The notes under the pieces are model-generated. The model was not told the DNA's origin and searched no databases. It was given only the letters and a program-made list of their open reading frames with translations. Positions 8,601 to 17,781 of a DNA stretch of 64,000 bases are shown piece by piece. The DNA is from Granulicella pectinivorans (GTDB taxonomy: Bacteria; Acidobacteriota; Terriglobia; Terriglobales; Acidobacteriaceae). The DNA lies in the NCBI RefSeq assembly GCF_900114625.1, contig NZ_FOZL01000001.1, forward strand, positions 2,170,001 to 2,234,000. The letters run 5' to 3'. Every line of letters begins with the position of its first letter. The first letter of the stretch is position 1. The position numbers and the translations under genes were made by a program.

Positions 8601-11600
8601 TGCGTTGGTGTTGGAGGAGGTCCAGGTGACGGAGGCGGTGATGTCCTGTGTGGTGCCGTCGGTGTAGATGGCCGTGGCGGTGAACTGTTGCGTCGTGCCA
8701 CTGGTGAGGGTTTGGTTGGCTGGCAGGACCGCGATGGTTGTGACGGTCGCGGGGGTGACCTGCACGGCGGGCGTGGTGATGGTCTGGCCCTGGAAGGTTG
8801 CGGTGAGCGAGGCTGAGCCTACGCTGGCTCCGGTGGCGAGGCCGCTGCGGTCGACGGTGAGGACGGCGGGGTTGGAGCTGGACCAGGTGACCTGCGTGGT
8901 GAGGTTCTGTGTGCTCGAGTCGGTGTAGGTGCCGGTTGCGATGAACGGTTGGGTGGTGCCTTTGGCGAAGGATGGCGTTGGGTTGGGTGTGATGGCGATG
9001 GCGGTGAGGGTGGCGTTGGTGACGGTGACGGGGAAGGTGGCGATGTCGCCGCCGGTCGTGACGGTGACGAGGCTGGTGCCCGGTGCGATGCCGCGGACGA
9101 GGCCAGTGGTGGATACGATGGCGGCGGCGGGGTTCGAGGAGGAGAAGGTTGCGGTGGCAGTGAGGTCCTGGGTGGTGCCGTCGGAGAAGTGTCCGGTGAC
9201 GGCGACCTGCGCGGCGGTGCCGGCGGCGACCGTGGGGAAGGAGGGGTTGAAGGTGACGAGGAGTAGTGTGGCGTTGGTGACTGTGAGGCTGGCGGGGCTG
9301 GCGGATTTGCCCTGGAAGGAGGCGTTGATCTGGGTGGTGCCGTTGGCGATGCCCATGGCAAGACCGTTGGCGTCGATGGCGGCTGCGGCTGGATTGCTCG
9401 TGGTCCATGCGACCTGCGTGGAGAGGTCCTGGGTGGTGCCGTCGGTGTAGGTTCCGGTAGCGGTGAACTGCCTGGTTGTGCCCTTGGCTAACTGTGCGGA
9501 TGCCGGCGCGATGAGGATGCCGGTGAGCGTGGCAGGCGTGACGGTGACGGTTCCGGTGGAGGCGGCGGTGCCGTTCAACGAGGCGGTGATGCGTGCGGTG
9601 CCGATGCCTCCGGATTGCGCGAGGCCGGTGGCATTGATGGTGATCGCCGCGGGATTCGACGAGGTCCATATGGCCTGGGTGGTTATGTCCTGCGTGGTGC
9701 GGTCGGAGAGGGTGGCGATGGCGGTGAACTGGGTGGTGGTGCCGTTGGCGAAGCCGAGTGTGTTGGGGTAGATGGCGATGGAGGCGATCGTCGCGGGGGT
9801 GATGGTGACGGACTGTGTGGTGGCGGTCTGGTTGGCTGCGGTCACGGTCACCTGCGCGATGCCGCTGCCCATGCCGGTGGCGAGGCCCGCACTGGTGATG
9901 CCGATGATGCCGGTATTTGAGGTGGTGAAGCTGGCGGCGTTGGTGATGTCGTGGGTGGTGTGGTCGGAGTATGTGGCGGTCGCGGTGAACTGTTGTGTGG
10001 TCCCTTTTGCGAACGATGCGGATGTGGGCGCGACGGCGACGGAGACGATGGTTGCGGGGGTGATCTGCGCCGTGGTGGTCGCGGTCTGGCCGTTGATGGT
10101 GGCGCTGATGGCGACCGTGCCTGTGCCAGTTCCGGTGACGAGGCCGGTGGGCGATACGGTGGCTACGGACGGGTTTGAAGAGAGCCAGACGGCCTGGGTG
10201 GAGAGGTTCTGGGTGGTGCCGTCGGTGAAGGTCCCGGTGAGGGTGAACTGCTGGGTGCTTCCGCTGGCAAAGCTGGCTCCGCTGGGGCTGAGGGCTACGG
10301 ACTGAAGGGTTGCGGCAGAGACGATGACCACGGCTGCGGACTGCATCCCGCCGAGTTGCGCGGTGACGTTGACGGTGCCGGGAAGGACGCCAGTGACGAG
10401 GCCGGTGGGCGTGACGACGGCGTTGGTGAGGGAGGAGCTGCTCCATGTGGCGGCAGAAGTGAGGTTCTGCATGCTGCCGTCGGAGTAGGTCCCGGTGAGG
10501 GTGAATTGCAGCGTGGTTCCTGCGGCGATGTGGCTGCTGGTGGGGGACACGGCGATGGAGACGAGGGCGGGGGGTGTTGTGCCTCCTCCGCTGCCGGCTG
10601 GACTGATGGCGACGGTGAAGGTCTGGGTGACGGTGCCGAGCTGTGCGGTCACGGTGACGCTTGTGGTGGTTATGGTGGGGTATGCGGTGGCGATGCCATG
10701 GACGTCGATGTTGAAGACGGCGGGATTCGAGGAGGCCCAGGTGATCTGGCTGGTGAGGTCCGAGGTCGTCCCGTCCTTGTAGGTGCCGGTGGCGGTGAGT
10801 TGCTGGGTGTTGCCTGTTGTGAGGGCCAGGTTCGTGGGTGTGACTGCGATGGAAATGAGGACGTCGCTCTGGACCTGGAGGGAGCTGCTCGCGGTGATGC
10901 CGTTGAAGGTCGCGGTGATGGTGGAGGTGCCGATGCTGGTTGCGTCAGCGAGGGCATCGTCCCCGATGCTGGCGACGGTGGGCGCGGAGGAGTGGAAGAG
11001 TGCGTCCAGCGTGAGGGGCTGGGTGAAGCCGTCAGAGAAGGTTCCGGTGGCGGTGAACTGCTGTTGGCCGTAGCGCCTGATGGTTGCGGTCGCAGGCGTA
11101 AGCGCGATGCCGGCGAGGGTGGCATGGGTGACGGTGACGGGTGTGGTGGTGGTGAAGAGTCCATGCTGCGCGGAGACGGAGCCGAGCCCGGGACTGACCC
11201 CGAGGACTTCGCCGTTGGCAAGGACGTCGGCGATGGAGGGCGTGGGCGCGGACCAGATGGCGTCGTAGGCGAGGTCTTCGGTGGTGCCGTCGGAGAAGGT
11301 GCCGAGCAGCGTGTACTGGCGATGGATGGAGACGGGAAGCTCTGTGTTGCCGGGGATGAGCGCGGTGGAGAGAAGGGTGGCTTGGGTAATGGTGAGGGGT
11401 GCGGTTGCGGTCTGGGAGCCAAAGGTCGCGTTGACGTTGACCTGCCCGGACTTCATGCCAAGGGCGAGGCCGTTGTTGTCGATGGAGGCGATGGTCTCGT
11501 CGGTGGTGGCCCAAAGTACGTCGTGGGTGAGGTCCTGCAGGGTGCCGTCGGAGAAGAATCCTCTGGCAGTAAAGAGGTGTCCGCTGGTGGTGGTGACGAT

Positions 11601-13553
11601 GGCGCTGTTGGGGGAGAGGATGAGTTTGGTTAGGGCTGCGTTGGTGACGGTGACGGCGAGGGTCTGGGTGATGCCTGACAGTGTGACGGAGAGGGTCGCC
11701 GTGCCGGGCTTGCCGCTCTTGACGCGGCCGTGGCTGTCGACGGTGAAGACTGTGGGATCCGAGGAGCTCCAGACGGCAGAGTCGCTGATGCTGGTGAGGG
11801 AGCCGTTCGAGAGGGCTCCGAGCGCGTTGAACTGCGTGGTTGTTCCGAGGGCGAACTGCGTGGGGTTGGGCAGGATCTGGATGGACTTGAGCGTCGATGC
11901 GGAGGTGCTGACGTTGACGGTGGCGCTCTTGCCGAGCGCGGTGCCGGTGACCTGGGTGTTGCCCGTGCTGAGGCCGTAGGCTGCGCCCTGGTTGTCAATG
12001 GAGAAGACGGTAGAGTCGGCGCTGGACCAGGTTGCGAGCGTGGTGAGGTCGTGCGAAGAGCCGTCGGCGTAGACGCCGATGAAACGAAGCTGCTCGCGCG
12101 CGCCGCGGATGACGATAGGGTCAGGGATCTGGATGGCGGTGGAGATCAGATCGCGGGGCAGGACCTGGAAGCCATCCGTGTGGGCGGTAAGCCCGCCGAA
12201 GCTGGCGGTGAACTGGACGTCTCCAGCGGCCACACCCTGGGCGACGCCATTCGATGCGATGGTGGCGATGGCGGGGTCGGAGCTGTGCCAGTTCGCGGTG
12301 AGCGAGAGATCCTGATGCGAGCCGTCGGAGAAGGTGCCGGTGAGGATGAGTTGCTGGACGGCGCCTACAGGGAAGAGGTCGCGGGTGGCGGTGATTGCGA
12401 GGCCGGTGATGGTGGCGGGGGTGACGATGACGGTGCTCTGGCTCTGGAGGCCGGCGTAGGAGGCTTGCAGGGTTGCTGTGCCGGGCGCGATGGCGATGTC
12501 CATGCCGGATGGGCCGACGGCAACGACGGATGTGGCGCTGGTGCTCCATGTAACCACACTGGTTACATTTTGCTGCGAGCCGTCGGAGTAGAGGGCGAGC
12601 GCGGTGTGGAGCTCGGCGGTTCCGGCCGCGACGCTACTACTGGTGGGCTGGACGATGAGCGCGGTGACGGTGGCGGAGGGAGTGATGGAGGCGTTGGTGG
12701 TTTGGGTGATCGTGCCGGATTGGGCGGTGATCGTTGCCGTGGATGCAGTCCGGGTGTGGGAGAGTGTGGCGAGGCCGGAGGCGTCGATGGCGAGGAGCGA
12801 TGGGCTCGACGAGGTCCATGCAACGGAATTGGTTACATTCTGGGTGGATCCGTCGGCGTAGGTGGCGGTCGCGGTGAACTGCTGTTTGGTACCGGCCTGG
12901 ATGCTGGGGTTTGCCGGGGCAATGGCGATGGATGCGAGGGGCGGGTCGGAGACGGTGCCGGAGATGGTCACGGTTTTGCCGCCGTTCGTGGCGGTGATGA
13001 CGTAGGTGCCGGGGGAGAGGGCGGTGAGGAGGCCGGAGGCGCCGATCGTCGCGACGGAGGCGGGGAGGACGCTCCATGTGGCCGACGACGTCACATTTGC
13101 CGTAGTGTTGTTCGCATAGGTAGCAGCAGCGGTGTACTGCTGGGTGGCGTTGGTGTAGATGCTTGCGCTGGCGGACGAGAGGGCGAGCGCGGTGACAGAT
13201 GGCGCGCCGATGGAGACGCCGAAGGTTCCGGTTGCGGTGCTGAGGGTTGCGGTGACTATGGCCGAGCCGGCGCTCATGCCGGTGAGCAGTCCGCTGGTAC
13301 TGACGGTGGCGATGGATGGAGCGGATGAGGTCCAGGTGACGGTGGCGGAGATGTCTCTCGCTATGCCTGCGATGTCGTACTGGGTGGCGTGGAGCTGCGT
13401 GGTGGAGCCTGCACTGACGGATGCGTTGTCCGCATAAATGGTGATTGCGCCGCCTGTGTACGGGTGTCCTCCACCGCAGCCGAGGACGAAGGCGGCGAGG
13501 AAGGAAAGCACGGACGACAGGACGAGGCGGACAAAGGAATGCTGCTTGCGCAT
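5625..13553 (-). CDS. Giant lipoprotein of 30 bacterial Ig-like (Big2) repeats
   Basis: A 2,642-residue secreted protein. The N-terminus is a lipoprotein signal (charged start, hydrophobic core, lipobox LGC before GGG), so it is predicted to be anchored by a lipidated Cys near residue 26. The rest is an unbroken array of about 30 repeats of about 87 residues, each matching the Big2 pattern: SIAVTPA, then AxGTTQQFTATGTYSDGSTQD, then VTWSSSNPAVATV, GLATG and TITAT. No catalytic, linker or C-terminal anchor domain follows; the chain ends in the 30th repeat. Such proteins act as long surface stalks or adhesins; a role here is inference. GGGAG lies 9 bases before the ATG. Ligand and partner are unknown. 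Confidence 0.93.
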   Translation of the reverse strand: MRKQHSFVRLVLSSVLSFLAAFVLGCGGGHPYTGGAITIYADNASVSAGSTTQLHATQYDIAGIARDISATVTWTSSAPSIATVSTSGLLTGMSAGSAIVTATLSTATGTFGVSIGAPSVTALALSSASASIYTNATQQYTAAATYANNTTANVTSSATWSVLPASVATIGASGLLTALSPGTYVITATNGGKTVTISGTVSDPPLASIAIAPANPSIQAGTKQQFTATATYADGSTQNVTNSVAWTSSSPSLLAIDASGLATLSHTRTASTATITAQSGTITQTTNASITPSATVTALIVQPTSSSVAAGTAELHTALALYSDGSQQNVTSVVTWSTSATSVVAVGPSGMDIAIAPGTATLQASYAGLQSQSTVIVTPATITGLAITATRDLFPVGAVQQLILTGTFSDGSHQDLSLTANWHSSDPAIATIASNGVAQGVAAGDVQFTASFGGLTAHTDGFQVLPRDLISTAIQIPDPIVIRGAREQLRFIGVYADGSSHDLTTLATWSSADSTVFSIDNQGAAYGLSTGNTQVTGTALGKSATVNVSTSASTLKSIQILPNPTQFALGTTTQFNALGALSNGSLTSISDSAVWSSSDPTVFTVDSHGRVKSGKPGTATLSVTLSGITQTLAVTVTNAALTKLILSPNSAIVTTTSGHLFTARGFFSDGTLQDLTHDVLWATTDETIASIDNNGLALGMKSGQVNVNATFGSQTATAPLTITQATLLSTALIPGNTELPVSIHRQYTLLGTFSDGTTEDLAYDAIWSAPTPSIADVLANGEVLGVSPGLGSVSAQHGLFTTTTPVTVTHATLAGIALTPATATIRRYGQQQFTATGTFSDGFTQPLTLDALFHSSAPTVASIGDDALADATSIGTSTITATFNGITASSSLQVQSDVLISIAVTPTNLALTTGNTQQLTATGTYKDGTTSDLTSQITWASSNPAVFNIDVHGIATAYPTITTTSVTVTAQLGTVTQTFTVAISPAGSGGGTTPPALVSIAVSPTSSHIAAGTTLQFTLTGTYSDGSMQNLTSAATWSSSSLTNAVVTPTGLVTGVLPGTVNVTAQLGGMQSAAVVIVSAATLQSVALSPSGASFASGSTQQFTLTGTFTDGTTQNLSTQAVWLSSNPSVATVSPTGLVTGTGTGTVAISATINGQTATTTAQITPATIVSVAVAPTSASFAKGTTQQFTATATYSDHTTHDITNAASFTTSNTGIIGITSAGLATGMGSGIAQVTVTAANQTATTQSVTITPATIASIAIYPNTLGFANGTTTQFTAIATLSDRTTQDITTQAIWTSSNPAAITINATGLAQSGGIGTARITASLNGTAASTGTVTVTPATLTGILIAPASAQLAKGTTRQFTATGTYTDGTTQDLSTQVAWTTSNPAAAAIDANGLAMGIANGTTQINASFQGKSASPASLTVTNATLLLVTFNPSFPTVAAGTAAQVAVTGHFSDGTTQDLTATATFSSSNPAAAIVSTTGLVRGIAPGTSLVTVTTGGDIATFPVTVTNATLTAIAITPNPTPSFAKGTTQPFIATGTYTDSSTQNLTTQVTWSSSNPAVLTVDRSGLATGASVGSASLTATFQGQTITTPAVQVTPATVTTIAVLPANQTLTSGTTQQFTATAIYTDGTTQDITASVTWTSSNTNAALISSGGLALTEIPGTTIITAQSGTLNGTTTLTTNLAPILITSITVAPANGALATATTQQYTATAHYSDGSTQDVTNTATWTSTIPASATVSSTGLVTGVAVGNTMIAAQDNLIAGSTALTVTAANATLTSIAVTPANPSLAAGQTQQFTATANYSDGSIQNVTNSVTWNTSAATATIDTNGLATAISTGNTAITARLNTTTGSTTLTITPPALISIAVTPALANVARGNTQQFAAIANFSDGSMQNVTNSATWQSSIPAFATVNTNGLASGVNGGATQIWATLSGHTALATMTVSPATLVSLAITPTSITLASGTSQQYKATGTMTDGSTQDFTLSVLWSSSNTSTATVDLLGFATSHTLGNAIITATAGSITATAPLTVTAATPTTLQLTPAVILLPAGATQQLLATATFSDGSSQNVTTSVTYTSSTSSVATVDASGKLTATSAGASTITATLGSVSTTVLATITTATLSSITVTPANPSLAAGANQQLTATGTYTDGSTQDLTHSVLWTSSAPLIAAVSLTGNVTAVTTGSVTISASFLLVQGSATVAVSSATITSIAVTPAIATLAAGQTKQFTATATLSNLTQQDVTHSVSWSVSDPSKATITGNGGFLSTNASGLIDVTATLNGTSGSALITIHPAILTGLSIAPAILSMPAGTTQQITVTGHYTDGSTADLTASATYLSTNSSAAAVNASGMVHAVSTGSALITTTVNGISQNVTTTVTNAILNSIAITPSAPTMPAGVQTQLTATGTYSDGSTQDITVHVQWNSSSASVATVSATGLIQSLAAGSSTITATLDGISQIASLTVTAATLQSIAVTTEQSSFALGLSLQLTATGTYSDGSTRDLTATTTWSSQTPAIGIVNSTGLASGITTGAFNARATTHGITGTISITVLNAVLQSITVTPSNATIVNLLGTTRQYTATGHFSDGSTQNITTTVHWAITSGIGLGNISSTGNFSPVAIGLGAITASSGTLSGSTGFLVVSVL
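5628..13448 (-). repeat. Array of 30 tandem ~260-bp Ig-like coding repeats
   Basis: Reading the translated protein, I count 30 consecutive repeats of 84-95 residues, the first beginning about residue 36 and the last running to the stop. They differ from each other at many positions, so this is an old array, but the central repeats (about 12-25) are clearly closer to one another than the first ten. The 11-mer CAAAATGTAAC (coding Gln-Asn-Val-Thr) recurs exactly five times, at 6433, 7339, 7855, 8110 and 12562 (left ends on plus). Confidence 0.9.
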
Positions 13554-13720
13554 GAGTGGAGGCTCCCGTCCCGTGTATCGGCGTGGTGGGGGAGAGCATG
13601 AGAATTTGTTCCGCCGGATGTGATCGCTGCGTGTGGTGCGCCGAGGGCTGCGCGGCAGAAACGTTGGGCGAGAAGAAAATTTCTTGATCGGCTATGATGC
13701 TGCGGTCAGGAGAGATTGCC

Positions 13721-14830
13721 ATGAATCTGTCGCGAAGAGAGTTTGCCCGTCTGGCTGGGGCTGCCGCTGTGGTTCCATTTGCTCCGTCCGCTGCGTTTGC
13801 GCAGGGTGGAGCTGCAAAGAAGATTCGTTACTGCGTGGTGGGGCTGGGGCGGATCTCGCTGCAGCACTTCATGCCAGGAACGAAGATGGGATCGCTGGGA
13901 GAGATTACGGCGATCGTGAGCGGGCATCGCGACAAGGCGCTGAAGGTTGCGGCGGAGTATGGTGTGCCGGAGAGCTCGATCTACAGCTACGAGGACTACG
14001 ACAAGATTCGCGATAACCCGAACATCGATGCGGTGTACATTGCGCTGCCGAACTCGATGCATGCGGAATACTCGATTCGTGCGGCAAATGCCGGCAAGCA
14101 TGTGCTGTGCGAGAAGCCGATGGCGAATACGGTGAAGGAGTCCGAGGACATGATCGCGGCGTGCAAGGTCGCGGGCAAGAAGCTGATGATCGCCTATCGA
14201 TGCCAGCTTGTGCCGACGTTTTTGCATGCGCGCGATCTGGTGCAGAAGGGATCGCTGGGGACGATCCAGGCAGTGGAAAGCGCGAACGGATTCAACATCG
14301 CGAAGGGCGAGTGGAGATGCAATCGCAAGCTTGCGGGCGGCGGGCCTCTGATGGATGTGGGGATCTATTCGCTAAATGCCTGCCGCTTTTTTCTCGGTGA
14401 GGAGCCGGTGGGGATCAATGCGTATACCTCAGTGATCGACCATGACGGGCGGTTCGACGAGGTGGAAGAGAATGTCGTTTGGACGATGAAGTTTCCCTCA
14501 GGAGTGCTGGCTTCGTGCTCGTCGACGTACGGGGCTTCGATGGAGGGGATCATCCGCGTGCATGGATCGAAGGGAACGTTGACGCTGACACAGTTTGGGT
14601 ACCAGGGGATTCATCTGCAGGCGCGGATCAATGGGGTGAATCGAGGGGATCCACCGCAGATGATCGACGACCTGGAGGAGGAGAAGGATCCCGCACAATT
14701 CGCGAGGGAGTCGGATTATTTTTCGAAGTGCATTCTGGATGGATTACCGGTGGGGCCCTCGGGTGAGGAAGGCCTGAAGGATATGAAGGCAATGATGCGG
14801 ATCTATGAGTCGGCTGCGAAGAATGCATGA
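13721..14830 (+). CDS. Tat-exported Gfo/Idh/MocA family oxidoreductase
   Basis: NAD(P)-dependent sugar oxidoreductase of the glucose-fructose oxidoreductase type, predicted periplasmic. The N-terminus is a Tat signal (SRREFARLAG, ending SAAFAQG). The Rossmann fold begins at IRYCVVGLGRIS; GKHVLCEKPMA carries the family Lys-Pro, and the C-terminal domain includes GGGPLMDVGIYSLNA with the conserved Asp and following region. AGGAGAG at 13708 precedes the ATG at 13721, so the longer reading from 13694 is rejected. Exported members usually keep their cofactor tightly bound because they fold before Tat export. The substrate is not readable; the neighbouring lactonases fit a sugar oxidation role. Confidence 0.9.
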   Translation: MNLSRREFARLAGAAAVVPFAPSAAFAQGGAAKKIRYCVVGLGRISLQHFMPGTKMGSLGEITAIVSGHRDKALKVAAEYGVPESSIYSYEDYDKIRDNPNIDAVYIALPNSMHAEYSIRAANAGKHVLCEKPMANTVKESEDMIAACKVAGKKLMIAYRCQLVPTFLHARDLVQKGSLGTIQAVESANGFNIAKGEWRCNRKLAGGGPLMDVGIYSLNACRFFLGEEPVGINAYTSVIDHDGRFDEVEENVVWTMKFPSGVLASCSSTYGASMEGIIRVHGSKGTLTLTQFGYQGIHLQARINGVNRGDPPQMIDDLEEEKDPAQFARESDYFSKCILDGLPVGPSGEEGLKDMKAMMRIYESAAKNA

Positions 14831-15076
14831 CAGGACACGCGTGCTTAGGCTATTTGGCCTAGCCATGACACTCACCATTTGACTGTGGCTCTTAGGGTGA
14901 TGTGCCCATAGGATGGCGTGACACGGGATCTGAACTGCGGTGCGACGGTCCTGCTGTCGATGCCGAGGGCCGGCGGTTTCGCGGTGGCCGCCGGATTCGG
15001 TGCCTGCACGGTGCGTTTCGACAAGGACGAACGGCGGGAATGCGCCGATAATGGGCAGATGGAGAATGTTTCGACT

Positions 15077-16222
15077 ATGCTGACTCGCCGCACTCTGGTT
15101 CGTATGATGGCTGCCACTGCAGTTCTACCCGCAACCGTTGAGGGCTTTGCCGCCGTGAAGAAGACACGCCTGTTGATTGGCACCGGGACCGGTGGCAAGA
15201 GCAAGAGCAAAGGGATCTATGTCGCTGACTTCGATGCGACGACTGGTTCTCTCGGCGAGATGACCCTGGCTGCGGAGCTGGAAAGCCCGACCTGGATCGC
15301 GGTCGACCGGCATCAGCAGCACCTGTTCGCGATCAGCGAGGTGAAGAAGGGCATGGTGACGTCGTTCGCCGTGAACAAGGGCAGCGGGGTGACGCTGACC
15401 AAGGTGAATGAGCAGTCGGCGGAAGGTTCAGGGCCAGCGCATGTGGGCGTGAATCGCGATGGAAAGAGCGTCTATGTTGCCAACTATGGCAGCGGTAGCC
15501 TGACTTCGTACGCCGTGGATAAGGCCGGGACGATCTCGCCTTCGATATCGCATTTTCAATACAAGCCGGTGGACGGCCTGCCCGAACACGCTCATCCCCA
15601 TGCGCATGAGGCGACGCCCTCTCCGGATGGCAAGTTCCTGTTGGTGAACGACCTGGGCTCGGACCGGATCATGATCTACCGGATCGACCAGAAGACGGGC
15701 AAACTGACGGAGAACACGCCGGCATTCTGGCAGGGGCGGCAGAAATCGGGGCCTCGCCACCTTACGTTTCATCCGAACGGCAAGTGGGTCTACAACGTGA
15801 ATGAGCTGGACTCCACGGTCGACCATCTTGCGTGGGATAAACATACGGGCACGTTGACGACGATTGGGTCGTTTGTGTCGACGCTGGAGCCCGACTTTCC
15901 GAAGAATACGGCTTTCTGTTCGGAGATTCTGACGTCGAAGGATGGACGGTTCTGCTACGTGGGAAACCGCCGGAACGAAACGGTCGCGATGCTTTCGATC
16001 GACCATAAGACGGGCGCGGTGAAGCTGGAGCAGGTGATCGAGCACGGCGGTAAGACAGCGCGGCATGTGACGCTCGATCCTACGGAGAAGTTTTTGCTGG
16101 TGGCCTGCCAGGATTCGGCGCAGGTGTCGGTGATGGCGCGGGATGCGGTGACGGGCAAGCTGTCGGGCCCGGTGAAGCTGTTCCCGATCGATAGTCCGCA
16201 GTGTTTGGTTTTTGTTTCCTAG
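15077..16222 (+). CDS. Exported lactonase family beta-propeller protein
   Basis: Seven-bladed propeller of the 6-phosphogluconolactonase / 3-carboxymuconate cyclase type (Pfam Lactonase). Signatures include TWIAVDRHQQHLFAISE, GPAHVGVNRDGKSVYVANY, the His-rich loop EHAHPHAHEATPSPDGKFLLVNDLGSD (read in parts) and PRHLTFHPNGKWVYNVNEL. The start at ATG 15077 gives LTRRTLVRMMAAT, a Tat-like signal, with GGAG 12 bases upstream; ATG 15059 is a close alternative and the longer reading from 14918 has no support. The FAD oxidase follows 20 bases downstream and a second lactonase after that. The export signal argues against a pentose-phosphate role; hydrolysis of sugar lactones made by the oxidase is the likely job. 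Confidence 0.85.
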   Translation: MLTRRTLVRMMAATAVLPATVEGFAAVKKTRLLIGTGTGGKSKSKGIYVADFDATTGSLGEMTLAAELESPTWIAVDRHQQHLFAISEVKKGMVTSFAVNKGSGVTLTKVNEQSAEGSGPAHVGVNRDGKSVYVANYGSGSLTSYAVDKAGTISPSISHFQYKPVDGLPEHAHPHAHEATPSPDGKFLLVNDLGSDRIMIYRIDQKTGKLTENTPAFWQGRQKSGPRHLTFHPNGKWVYNVNELDSTVDHLAWDKHTGTLTTIGSFVSTLEPDFPKNTAFCSEILTSKDGRFCYVGNRRNETVAMLSIDHKTGAVKLEQVIEHGGKTARHVTLDPTEKFLLVACQDSAQVSVMARDAVTGKLSGPVKLFPIDSPQCLVFVS

Positions 16223-16242
16223 TTGGCTTTTCAGGAGAGACG

Positions 16243-17772
16243 ATGCCCGTAAGTGCGAATCCCCCGATGATCGACCGTGCTGACCCGCGGTTCGAATTGC
16301 TGAAGAAGGGCAACAATGCGCGGTTTCCGGACCCTGCGGTGCCTCCGCCATCCAAGATTGCCGTCTGCGCGGATGGGGCGGAGTGCGCGGCTGCGCTGCA
16401 GCAGATTATCGCCGCCGGACTGAGACCGACGGTGAGGTCCGGTGGTCATGGCTATGAGGACTTCTGGCAGAACAACCCGGGCGGCGTGATCATCGACTTG
16501 TCCACGCATGACACGGTGGACAAGGGCAAATACGGCTATCGCGTGGGCGCGGGCACCATGCTCGGCGTGGCGTATGCGCAACTCTATAAGAAGTATGGCG
16601 TCACGATGCCGGGTGGTAGCTGTTATGCGGTAGGTGCTGGCGGACATATCTCGGGCGGCGGATACGGGGTGCTCTCACGGCTCTTCGGCCTGACCTCGGA
16701 TTGGGTCACGTCCCTCGATGTTTTGACGGTCGACGCGCACGGCAAGGTGATTGAGCGGCATATCGACAAGGATCACGATGCGGATCTCTTTCGGGCCTGC
16801 CGCGGTGCGGGCGGCGGGAACTTCGGCATTATTACGAACTTCTACTTCGAGAAGCTGCCGACGGCTCCGAGCCAGGTGGCGGATGCGGGCGTGTCGTTTG
16901 CCTGGGAAGACATGACGGAAGTGAAGTTCACCAAGTTGCTGCAGCGTTACGGCGATTTCTTCGAGGGGCGCGGCAAGGACAAGGATACGTGGGGGTTATT
17001 CACCTTCTTCGGCGTGAGCCCGGCATCCGGTCCACAGGCGCGGATCGGGATGCATGCGCAGTTCTGCAATCCTGACGGCACGGCGAGGGATGTCGCGGTG
17101 CTGCATGAGTTCTTCGATTTGTTTCGGGATTTGAATCCTTTGCCGAATGGGGGTGGTGGTGGACGGAATGGTCAGACCATGGCTCCTGTGTTGCAGAATA
17201 AGGACGGACGACCCTACGACATCAGCTACCGGCACTGGTATGAGGCCACGGTGAACGGTGGGGTCGGCGGTGGGAGCCGGGGCAAGTACAAGTCGGCGTA
17301 TATGAAGCAGAGCTTTTCGGCGGAGGAGTGTGCGGCGGCGTACAAGTTCATGAAGTCGCCGAGCGCGGGTGCGATGGGGTCAGTGATGGCGATCGACTCG
17401 TATGGCGGCGCGGTGAACGATCCGGCCCGGCTGGCGGATACTTCGGTCTCGCAGAGGGCTTCGATCATGAAGCTGCAGTACCAGTGCTATTGGCGGGATA
17501 AGGAGCAGGATCCGATCCATCTGAAGTTCATGGACGATTTTTACACGTCGATCTATACGGGGCCACAGGTTGGACCGCAGTACCAGGGCACGCCGATGGG
17601 ACCGCGGTTCGAGGGGTGCTACATGAACTACTCGGACGCGGATATGCTGCGGTACAAGTTCTGGCCGGAGCTGTTCTACGGGACGGGCGACCTGTATCCG
17701 TTCCTGATCGCGGTGAAGAAGAAGTATGACCCGAACAATGTGTTCCACAGCTCGATGAGCGTACGGGCCTAG
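16243..17772 (+). CDS. FAD-linked oxidase of the berberine-bridge type
   Basis: A 509-residue flavin oxidase with the PCMH-type FAD domain followed by the C-terminal BBE motif. H69 in TVRSGGHGYEDF and C127 in GGSCYAVGAGGHISGGGYG are at the positions that bind FAD twice (8-alpha-His and 6-S-Cys) in bicovalent enzymes. The end LIAVKKKYDPNNVF is the BBE signature. Family members oxidise alcohols or sugar C1 with O2, giving lactones. AGGAG lies just before the ATG at 16243. No signal peptide is visible, unlike both neighbours, which is odd if all three act on one substrate. Gaps of 20 and 9 bases to the flanking lactonases indicate an operon. Confidence 0.9.
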   Translation: MPVSANPPMIDRADPRFELLKKGNNARFPDPAVPPPSKIAVCADGAECAAALQQIIAAGLRPTVRSGGHGYEDFWQNNPGGVIIDLSTHDTVDKGKYGYRVGAGTMLGVAYAQLYKKYGVTMPGGSCYAVGAGGHISGGGYGVLSRLFGLTSDWVTSLDVLTVDAHGKVIERHIDKDHDADLFRACRGAGGGNFGIITNFYFEKLPTAPSQVADAGVSFAWEDMTEVKFTKLLQRYGDFFEGRGKDKDTWGLFTFFGVSPASGPQARIGMHAQFCNPDGTARDVAVLHEFFDLFRDLNPLPNGGGGGRNGQTMAPVLQNKDGRPYDISYRHWYEATVNGGVGGGSRGKYKSAYMKQSFSAEECAAAYKFMKSPSAGAMGSVMAIDSYGGAVNDPARLADTSVSQRASIMKLQYQCYWRDKEQDPIHLKFMDDFYTSIYTGPQVGPQYQGTPMGPRFEGCYMNYSDADMLRYKFWPELFYGTGDLYPFLIAVKKKYDPNNVFHSSMSVRA

Positions 17773-17781
17773 GAGGCGACG

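Noticed and set aside
7135..10446. A 1,103-codon minus-strand open frame rich in Arg and His
   Set aside because: It lies wholly inside the giant Ig-like gene in another frame of the same strand; its composition is the shadow of Thr/Ser/Ala codons and it has no domain or ribosome site.
10356..13328. Long plus-strand frames rich in Gly, Asp and Val opposite the giant gene
   Set aside because: Antisense shadows of the repeat array; periodic composition follows the repeats and no signal peptide or family is seen.
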